Source: Sphingobacteriales bacterium (GTDB taxonomy: Bacteria; Bacteroidota; Bacteroidia; Chitinophagales; Chitinophagaceae). From it: a stretch of 12,480 nucleotides of DNA. Location of the stretch: NCBI GenBank assembly GCA_024640385.1, contig JAHEFC010000052.1, positions 1 through 12,480 of the forward strand. Direction: 5' to 3'. Both the position numbers and the translations under genes were made by a program. Every line of letters begins with the position of its first letter. Within the stretch, counting starts at the first letter, position 1. Shown in pieces: positions 6,775 through 12,480 of the stretch. Under the pieces are notes generated by a model that searched no databases, was not told where the DNA came from, and saw only the letters and a list, made by a program, of their open reading frames with translations.

Positions 6775-7479
6775 ATGGCAGCAGAAACAGGAAAACCCAA
6801 GATCTTATTATGTGAAGATGATCCCAACCTGGGAATGGTATTGAAAAACTACCTGGAACTGAACGATTATGAAGTTGTACTGGAAAGAGACGGCAGGCTT
6901 GGCCTTGCTGCATTTCAACGTGAGAAATTCGATCTCTGCCTTTTGGATGTGATGATGCCCCATGTTGACGGGTTCACGCTGGCGGAAGAGATCAGGGATA
7001 TCAATCCCGATGTGCCCTTATTCTTCCTCTCTGCCAAAACCATGAAAGAAGATATCATTCAGGGTTATAAACTCGGTGCGGATGATTATATCACCAAACC
7101 ATTCGATAGTGAAGTGCTGCTGTTAAAGATCAAGGCCATCCTGAAAAGGAACGAGGAACTGAATAAAGAATCTGCCAATATCGAATTCGATCTCGGTCAA
7201 TACCATTTCAACCCAAAATTGCGGGAACTCTCTGTGAATGGTAAAACACAAACTCTTTCACCCAAAGAGAACGAGCTCCTGAAAATGCTTGCAGAATATA
7301 AGAACGACTTGCTTCCAAGGGAGATCGCGTTGAAGAAGATCTGGGGAAGCGATACTTATTTCAATGGAAGGAGTATGGATGTTTATATTGCCAAACTCAG
7401 GAAATACCTGAAAGAAGATACGAACATCGAGATCGTAAACATTCATGGCAACGGCTTCAGGCTGGTAACCAACAGTTGA
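6775..7479 (+). CDS. OmpR/PhoB-family response regulator, RprY-like
   Basis: This is a DNA-binding transcriptional regulator switched by phosphorylation. The receiver domain (about 8-124) has the acidic pocket Glu14-Asp15-Asp16, phospho-acceptor Asp58 in LLDVMMP, Ser86 and Lys108 in the ITKPF motif. The winged-helix effector domain (about 136-231) follows, with LSPKENELLKML, the recognition-helix segment RSMDVYIAKLRKYL and the terminal wing IHGNGFRLV. At 234 aa it is normal length. The ILLCEDDPNLGMVL start and DLCLLDVMMPxxDGFTLAxE segment resemble Bacteroides RprY closely, but paralogues exist, so no symbol is given. The ATG at 6775 fits the family start. No histidine kinase of the matching HisKA type is in the window; the neighbouring kinase is of a different family and on the opposite strand. 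The stop codon directly abuts that gene's stop codon. Confidence 0.93.
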   Translation: MAAETGKPKILLCEDDPNLGMVLKNYLELNDYEVVLERDGRLGLAAFQREKFDLCLLDVMMPHVDGFTLAEEIRDINPDVPLFFLSAKTMKEDIIQGYKLGADDYITKPFDSEVLLLKIKAILKRNEELNKESANIEFDLGQYHFNPKLRELSVNGKTQTLSPKENELLKMLAEYKNDLLPREIALKKIWGSDTYFNGRSMDVYIAKLRKYLKEDTNIEIVNIHGNGFRLVTNS

Positions 7480-10400
7480 TCAGGCATTCAGGTTTCTGAC
7501 AGGGATATCGAATACCATCGTGGTTCCATTTCCATTCAGGATCTCCATCTGCCCTTTCATGGCCTGTACTCTTTTTCGCATATTGTTCAGCCCGTTGCCC
7601 CGGCCAGACATGTCTTTTTGAAATCCTTTACCATTATCGGCAATTTCAATATGCAGGCTGTCGTCGATATCTATCCTGATGTCCACCTGGCTGCATTGTG
7701 CATGTTTGGCAACGTTGTTCAATGACTCTTTCACTAACAGAAATACTGACCGCCTGTTTTTTCCATTCACTGATACATCGGGTATTTTTTCGGGGGTACC
7801 AAAATGACAATCGATATTAAGATCGTCCATGTACGAAACAGCATACTGCCTGGTATATGCGATCAGACTCTGCAGGTTGTCGTTATTGATATTCAGCGCC
7901 CAAACGATCTCATTCATTTTCTGGATAAGTTCGTTTGAAGAAGAAGATATTTTCTGCAGATACCTTGAGGTTACGGGGTTACTTTCCTGTTCCAGGCTCA
8001 TTTCACTGATCAGCCTGATCGCCGTCAATCCGCCACCAATATCATCGTGCAACTCTGCTGAGATCCTGGACCTCTCCTGTTCCACAGCCTGCTGACGAAG
8101 AAACATTACCCGCTGCCTTTCCAGCCGCCTGCTGATATAAGCCCTTACAGCAAGGTATGAAAGCAAGATCAGCAATAAAATCACACTGATCCTGAAACCC
8201 AGTGTTTTCCAGATCGGGGGAAGAACGGTATAGGTTAGGGGCCAGGTTCTAGAGCTTTCAGAACCCGCATAATTCTTGATACGGATCTCAATGGTATAAT
8301 CTCCGGGTTCGAATTTGACCAGCGGTAAAAGACCACCGGCCTCCCCCAATTTCCATTCTTCATTCAGCTCCAAAATCCGGTAGGTCAATTCAGGTTCAGA
8401 CACGCCATAGAATGTCATCGGGCTGAATTCAAGGAAAAGGTCTTCCCCGAATTTTGTCACGATCTTCCTGTCCCGGTTGATCACAGCAGTAGTGGAATCG
8501 TCCAGGTATGTACCGCTCTTCCTGATCTTTGTCAGACTCACCCCAGGCAATAAAGTATTCTTTGCAAGATTGGCAGGGTGGAATGAGATCACACCTGCAA
8601 CACAACCCATGAAGATCTCACCATTGTCGTTCTTATACGCAGAAAGCATATTGAACTCTTCGCTGGGCATGCCGTCGTTCTTCTCATAATTCCGAAAACT
8701 AAGGTCCCGGGTGTTCAGCCTTGACAACCCTTTGTTTGTTGCCAGCCAAAGCACAGAATCATTCTCCGGCATGATGTTGTATACCGCATCGTCACAGAGA
8801 CCGTTTTTCTTGGTGAGATAAGTGATCTTCTTAGTTTTCTTATCGAGTATGTTCATCCCTCCGCCGAATGTGGCGATCCAGATCCTCGCACCATCGTCAA
8901 ACATGTCATAGACTTGCTTGTTTGAAAGGCCTTTACCCAATCCCTCACCGTAAATATAACTTTCGAAGTTCCTGGCACCTTTATAAAGGATAGATAACCC
9001 GTTATCGTGCCCCACCATGAGGTTCCCATCCCTGTCATACGCGATCTTGTTGATGATGGCATCAGGCAGGCTCAGTGTGTTCCTCTCATCGTGTTTCAGC
9101 CACTCCTGTATTCCACTGGATCTATCATACCTGATCACACCATTGTCTGTTGTGCCGAACCAGTAAGAATTTCCAGTGTTTAAATAATTCCTGAAACTCA
9201 GGGTCCGGAATACAGGATCTTTTAGTGAGGGAGGTCTTTGCAAAACAAAGCCCTTACTATTCCGTACCAGTTCAAACATGCCATGATCAGACGTAACCCA
9301 CCATTTATCTTTATCCTTTTTCTGAACATTACGGAAGCGTATAGACGCATCTTTCAGTTCATGCCTGATGTCGATAGGAAGATAGTGGCTGTTGACCCGG
9401 TTGTAAGCGATCACTCCGCCGGAAGTAGCCAGGAGAAACAGATCATTTTCAACGTATAGGCCATAGATCGTTGAGCCCCTGATCATATCCGACACATTAC
9501 TCAATCCGGGGTAGATATTGAATTTCTGGGCTGCATTGTGAAAGCTCTGAAGGCCATTTTCGCCGGAGATCCACATACCACCGCTATTGTCGTAATACAG
9601 GTCAGTCAGCCGGTTACTCAGCAGTCCACGAGATGATGAATAATCTTCCTTTAACTGATCAAAAAATCCCGTCTTTGGAAAATAAATGGCAAGTCCATCA
9701 GTCCGCATACCGATCCATAAGTTACCATCCCCGTCAAACTCAATATCCTTTACCCTTTTTTTTGCATTAAAAAATGCAGGCCGTACAAGTGTTATGCTGT
9801 CTGTACCCGTCATTTCAAAACTGAAAAGGCCCTCATCAGTGGCAAGCCAGCCTGTATTCCTGCTGTCAAACTGAAACGAGTTGATCCCGTTTAAGGGAAG
9901 ATTTTTTTTCAATTCCCTGATATGCCGCACATCACCATCGGAGTAATAGATCTTATTGGCCGTACCTAACCATATTTTTCCGTTCGCGTCTTTTTCCATG
10001 CAATTGATGGAAAATTTCTCGCCGGCTTTAATGGAACTGATATTATAGAAACTGTTCGATTCGGCATCATAAACAGAAAGCCCATCGGGGGATGATGCCC
10101 AAACCTTGTCATTCCTGTCCACGAGCAGGGAATTCATCTTATCACTTATAACACCATTCTTTTTCTTGGAGGGCTGATAATTCTCAAACTTCTTGTTTAC
10201 CGGATTCAACCGGCTTATACCGGAATTATAAATGCTGAACCACAGGAATCCTTTTTTATCCTGTGCTATATCAATGATCACATTGCCGCCAATACTGGTA
10301 GTATCGCCAACCCGGTTATAATATGTTTTGAACTCCTTGCCATCGTAAAGTGTGAGTCCGTAGCCTGTGCCTATCCAAAGAAAACCTTCCCTGTCTTCAA

Positions 10401-10542
10401 AAACGCAATTCACTTCACTTTGCGAAAGACCATCTATACTTGAATAGTTGCGGAACGCGAGATTATAATACTGCGCCTGGCCCCAAAAGGGAAAAACCAA
10501 TATAAGGATAACAATGAGATGTATTTTTCTGTAACTCGGCAA
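7480..10542 (-). CDS. Two-component sensor histidine kinase with periplasmic two-component-regulator propeller (Reg_prop-Y_Y_Y-HisKA_3-HATPase)
   Basis: This 1020-aa protein is a membrane sensor kinase. A signal peptide (residues 1-24, hydrophobic core HLIVILILVFPFWG, likely cleavage after GQA) leads into many Reg_prop repeats (about 30-650) of the form FEDREGFLWIGT, predicted to build two periplasmic seven-bladed propellers. A Y_Y_Y domain (about 700-773, with PGDYTIEIRIKNYAG), one membrane helix (782-801) and the kinase core follow. His832 in SAELHDDIGGGL is the HisKA_3 phospho-site; the N box is KESLNNVAKHA (938-948), with DNGKGF at 969-974 and GRGNGLNNM at 980-988. There is no receiver or AraC domain, so it is not a hybrid; HisKA_3 kinases normally signal to NarL/LuxR-type regulators, none of which is visible here. 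The start is TTG at 10542, 14 bases after the ruvB stop; no in-frame ATG exists nearby, and ATT or ATA starts upstream are unlikely. Confidence 0.9.
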   Translation of the reverse strand: MPSYRKIHLIVILILVFPFWGQAQYYNLAFRNYSSIDGLSQSEVNCVFEDREGFLWIGTGYGLTLYDGKEFKTYYNRVGDTTSIGGNVIIDIAQDKKGFLWFSIYNSGISRLNPVNKKFENYQPSKKKNGVISDKMNSLLVDRNDKVWASSPDGLSVYDAESNSFYNISSIKAGEKFSINCMEKDANGKIWLGTANKIYYSDGDVRHIRELKKNLPLNGINSFQFDSRNTGWLATDEGLFSFEMTGTDSITLVRPAFFNAKKRVKDIEFDGDGNLWIGMRTDGLAIYFPKTGFFDQLKEDYSSSRGLLSNRLTDLYYDNSGGMWISGENGLQSFHNAAQKFNIYPGLSNVSDMIRGSTIYGLYVENDLFLLATSGGVIAYNRVNSHYLPIDIRHELKDASIRFRNVQKKDKDKWWVTSDHGMFELVRNSKGFVLQRPPSLKDPVFRTLSFRNYLNTGNSYWFGTTDNGVIRYDRSSGIQEWLKHDERNTLSLPDAIINKIAYDRDGNLMVGHDNGLSILYKGARNFESYIYGEGLGKGLSNKQVYDMFDDGARIWIATFGGGMNILDKKTKKITYLTKKNGLCDDAVYNIMPENDSVLWLATNKGLSRLNTRDLSFRNYEKNDGMPSEEFNMLSAYKNDNGEIFMGCVAGVISFHPANLAKNTLLPGVSLTKIRKSGTYLDDSTTAVINRDRKIVTKFGEDLFLEFSPMTFYGVSEPELTYRILELNEEWKLGEAGGLLPLVKFEPGDYTIEIRIKNYAGSESSRTWPLTYTVLPPIWKTLGFRISVILLLILLSYLAVRAYISRRLERQRVMFLRQQAVEQERSRISAELHDDIGGGLTAIRLISEMSLEQESNPVTSRYLQKISSSSNELIQKMNEIVWALNINNDNLQSLIAYTRQYAVSYMDDLNIDCHFGTPEKIPDVSVNGKNRRSVFLLVKESLNNVAKHAQCSQVDIRIDIDDSLHIEIADNGKGFQKDMSGRGNGLNNMRKRVQAMKGQMEILNGNGTTMVFDIPVRNLNA

Positions 10543-10556
10543 ACTGAATATTTTAA

Positions 10557-11591
10557 TTAACTGAAAAGCAACTGTTCCCCGGCTTTGCCATCAGGATATT
10601 TTCCGAGGTGCTGATAAGCCTTGCCGGTTACCTCCCGGCCCCTTGGCGTCCTTTGCAAAAATCCCTCCTGGATCAGGAAAGGCTCATATACTTCTTCAAT
10701 TGTGCCCGGTTCTTCGCCAACCGCAGTTGCAATAGTGGTAAGGCCAACAGGTCCCCCCTTGAATTTTTCAATGATGGCCAGCAGTATCCTGTTATCCATA
10801 TCGTCCAGTCCGTATTCATCAACACTTAAGGCCTTCAATGCATGCCTGGTTATCTCCAGGTCTATTCTGCCGTTGCTCAGCACCATGGCAAAATCCCTGA
10901 CCCTCCGCAAAAGACCATTGGCTATCCTTGGTGTGGCCCTGCTCCGTTTCGCGATCTCACTGGCCGCATCAGGGGAAATACTCACCCCAAGTATGGAAGC
11001 GGAACGCTGAATGATCTTCTGCAGTGTTGATGCTGAGTAATATTCAAGCCTGGATTTGATAGCAAACCTGGATAACAATGGAGCAGTCAGTAATCCGCTT
11101 CGGGTTGTTGCCCCTATAAGGGTAAAGGGGCTGAGATTGATCTGCACACTACGTGCATTGGGACCCGTATCGATCATAATATCAATCCGATAATCTTCCA
11201 TGGCTGCATACAGGTATTCCTCCACTACAGTACTTAGCCTGTGGATCTCATCTATGAATAATACATCGTTGGGTTCAAGATTGGTGAGGAGACCTGCCAG
11301 GTCGCCGGGTTTTTCAATCACCGGCCCGGATGTTTCTTTGATCTGCACGCCCATTTCGTTGGCTACAATTCTTGACAACGTGGTTTTGCCCAGTCCGGGA
11401 GGACCGTGAAACAGGATATGATCCAGTGCTTCACCTCTCATTTTGGCAGCCTGGATGAAGATCTTTAGATTATCAATGATCTGGCCCTGCCCGGAAAAAT
11501 CTTCCAGTACCGAGGGCCGGATATGATTTTCAAATTCCTTGTCTGCTGCTGTTAACCCCTGCTTATCCTTATTCAGATGCTCATTCGCCAT
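10557..11591 (-). CDS. ruvB: Holliday junction branch migration DNA helicase RuvB
   Basis: RuvB is the hexameric AAA+ motor that, with RuvA, drives branch migration of Holliday junctions before RuvC cleavage. This 344-aa protein has normal length and all hallmark motifs: [11 protein letters not shown] near the N terminus (25-35), Walker [10 protein letters not shown] (63-71), [18 protein letters not shown] (86-103), Walker [10 protein letters not shown] (111-119), sensor-1 region [10 protein letters not shown] (159-168) with following LLSRF, sensor-2 region [18 protein letters not shown] (218-235) and the C-terminal winged-helix segment RTPRGRE (314-320). The ATG at 11591 is the only sensible start. 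ruvA and ruvC are not adjacent, as is common outside Proteobacteria. It follows the OmpA-domain gene by 46 bases and precedes the sensor kinase gene by 14, all on the minus strand, so the three may share a transcript. Confidence 0.97.
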   Translation of the reverse strand: MANEHLNKDKQGLTAADKEFENHIRPSVLEDFSGQGQIIDNLKIFIQAAKMRGEALDHILFHGPPGLGKTTLSRIVANEMGVQIKETSGPVIEKPGDLAGLLTNLEPNDVLFIDEIHRLSTVVEEYLYAAMEDYRIDIMIDTGPNARSVQINLSPFTLIGATTRSGLLTAPLLSRFAIKSRLEYYSASTLQKIIQRSASILGVSISPDAASEIAKRSRATPRIANGLLRRVRDFAMVLSNGRIDLEITRHALKALSVDEYGLDDMDNRILLAIIEKFKGGPVGLTTIATAVGEEPGTIEEVYEPFLIQEGFLQRTPRGREVTGKAYQHLGKYPDGKAGEQLLFS

Positions 11592-11612
11592 AGGGTAAAT
11601 TTACAATCCCTA
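11591..11612 (-). promoter_or_regulatory. Palindromic -7-like region abutting the ruvB start codon
   Basis: TAGGG (11591-11595) and CCCTA (11608-11612) are inverted repeats that enclose the perfect palindrome GTAAATTTAC (11595-11604). Read on the minus strand, TAAATTTA (11603-11596) matches TAnnTTTG except for the last base and lies a few bases ahead of the ruvB ATG. A T-rich stretch stands where a -33 element would be. It may be an internal promoter with a very short leader, or an operator; the evidence is limited to these motifs. Confidence 0.3.
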
Positions 11613-11637
11613 AGGCCAGAAAATAAAAAAAAAGCAT

Positions 11638-12480
11638 TTACTTTTCCCTTACGCTGACCGAAACCCTTCGGTCCACTGCCCTTGCTGTTTCCGGAGCTTC
11701 AACCGGTATCCTGGCAAACTGTGATCCATATCCCTCCGCCTCTGTTACCTGCGCCCCCACTCCTGCGTTGTTAAGCGCAGCTTTCACCGCTTCTGCGCGA
11801 TTCTTAGACAATGTGAGATTGGCAGACTCATCACCCGTCTTGTCAGTATACCCCCCGATCTTGATCTTGACTTTTGGAAATGCCTTGAGAATGGCTGCAA
11901 TATTATTGATCTGGGTTTGGCTTTCAGGTGTGATCTCAGCCGTGCCGCTTGCAAAGTTCAGGTTGTCAAAATCGAACCATACGTCTTTCCCTGCCTCAGA
12001 GGCGGGATCTTTTAAAAAACTGACCAATTGGTCTTCAATTCCACCTTTGAATGCATCAAGTATCATTCCATCAGGAAGTTCAACCTTCAACGTCTGTTTG
12101 GGCGCCGGTGCTTCAGGTACGGTGATCGTATTCAACACTTCAGGCGATTCCTTCTTTTCGCCAATGAAATACCAGATCAGCAATGCTACAGACACTACCA
12201 GGAGAAGAGGGATAATCCATCCGGGCATGCCCGTGAATTTTTCTTCCTGCTGATGAATACGATCAGGTCTGACATTGCCGGTCAACCCCTGCAGGTCCAA
12301 TCCAGCCGGATTAGCTTCAGCGATCTTGTTTTTCTGAGATAATAACAGCTTAGACAGCCCACCCGCATCAAGCTCATTAGATATAGCATGTTTGCCTGTA
12401 ACGGCCATGGCAAGAGGCGCAACTGCACTTAGCAAAGTTGTGGCAGAAGAAGGTTTTATACCGGCATATGAAGAGATCAA
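11638..12480 (-). CDS. DUF937-TM-OmpA-like peptidoglycan-binding protein (5' end outside window)
   Basis: The reading frame is open to the window edge; the first visible codon is TTG and is probably internal, so the N terminus is missing. The visible 280 residues hold the end of a DUF937 domain (about 1-60, with SYAGIKPSSATTLLSAVAPLAM and GGLSKLLLSQ), a linker, one membrane helix (about 87-107, WIIPLLLVVSVALLIWYFIG), and a C-terminal OmpA-like domain (about 165-280). The OmpA part has FASGTAEITPES, YTDKTGDESAN with Asp213, and NLTLSKNRAEAVKAAL with Arg228, the residues that bind diaminopimelate of peptidoglycan. The order suggests a cytoplasmic DUF937 part, an inner-membrane anchor and a periplasmic wall-binding domain, as in MotB-like anchors; the topology is inferred. 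ruvB follows 46 bases later on the same strand. The T-run after the stop is preceded only by a weak AAAAG/CTTTT stem, so read-through into ruvB is likely. Confidence 0.88.
   Translation of the reverse strand: MISSYAGIKPSSATTLLSAVAPLAMAVTGKHAISNELDAGGLSKLLLSQKNKIAEANPAGLDLQGLTGNVRPDRIHQQEEKFTGMPGWIIPLLLVVSVALLIWYFIGEKKESPEVLNTITVPEAPAPKQTLKVELPDGMILDAFKGGIEDQLVSFLKDPASEAGKDVWFDFDNLNFASGTAEITPESQTQINNIAAILKAFPKVKIKIGGYTDKTGDESANLTLSKNRAEAVKAALNNAGVGAQVTEAEGYGSQFARIPVEAPETARAVDRRVSVSVREK

Noticed and set aside
7480..10542. Hybrid two-component system (kinase plus receiver plus AraC domain)
   Set aside because: The propeller and Y_Y_Y sensor resembles hybrid systems, but the protein ends right after the HATPase domain and no receiver or helix-turn-helix domain follows.
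10621..11010. 129-codon plus-strand ORF opposite ruvB
   Set aside because: It overlaps conserved RuvB C-terminal motifs on the other strand and shows no domain of its own.
11618..11645. Terminator between the OmpA-domain gene and ruvB
   Set aside because: There is a good T-run on the minus strand, but the only stem is AAAAG/CTTTT with no GC-rich base, too weak to support a terminator call.
12478..12480. TTG at the window edge as the start of the OmpA-domain gene
   Set aside because: The frame begins in the middle of the DUF937 conserved segment, so the TTG is more likely an internal Leu codon and the gene continues outside the window.

Overview
The window looks like ordinary chromosome from a Bacteroidota bacterium, most likely of the Chitinophagaceae/Sphingobacteriia type. 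This rests on three observations. The gene complement is typical: a RprY-like regulator, a periplasmic two-component-regulator-propeller (Reg_prop)/Y_Y_Y sensor kinase and a DUF937-OmpA protein. Start codons lack Shine-Dalgarno sequences. Several upstream regions carry matches to the Bacteroidota -7 element TAnnTTTG. No phage, IS element, CRISPR array, tRNA or rRNA is visible.

Layout. Positions 1-591 (minus strand) hold the beginning of an alanine dehydrogenase gene (cut by the window edge) and tsaE, which lies upstream of it. Divergently, 672-4708 (plus strand) is a two-gene unit: a CPx-type heavy-metal (probably copper) ATPase followed 5 bases later by a short RecQ helicase. A 321-base convergent gap (4709-5029) separates recQ from a minus-strand DUF853/HerA-like ATPase (5030-6562). 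This gap is the most structured non-coding stretch in the window: a post-recQ hairpin, a four-copy 9-base repeat, a strong bidirectional terminator, and a small ORF ending in a second perfect terminator hairpin. From 6563 to 6774 lies the divergent regulatory region of the DUF853 gene and an OmpR-family response regulator (6775-7479, plus). The regulator meets, stop codon to stop codon with no spacer, a 1020-residue sensor kinase on the minus strand (7480-10542). That kinase is downstream of ruvB (10557-11591), which itself follows a DUF937-TM-OmpA protein (11638 to beyond the window edge); these three form a likely minus-strand transcription unit.

Functionally this is a mix of housekeeping (tRNA t6A modification, Holliday junction branch migration, RecQ DNA repair, alanine metabolism), metal efflux, envelope anchoring and two signalling proteins. 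The response regulator (OmpR type) and the neighbouring kinase (HisKA_3 type) belong to different families and are probably not partners. I found no convincing undescribed multi-gene system. The items most worth a second look are the intergenic terminator/small-ORF structure, the zero-gap convergent stop codons, the altered metal-site motif in the ATPase, and the ruvB-sensor kinase linkage with a TTG start.
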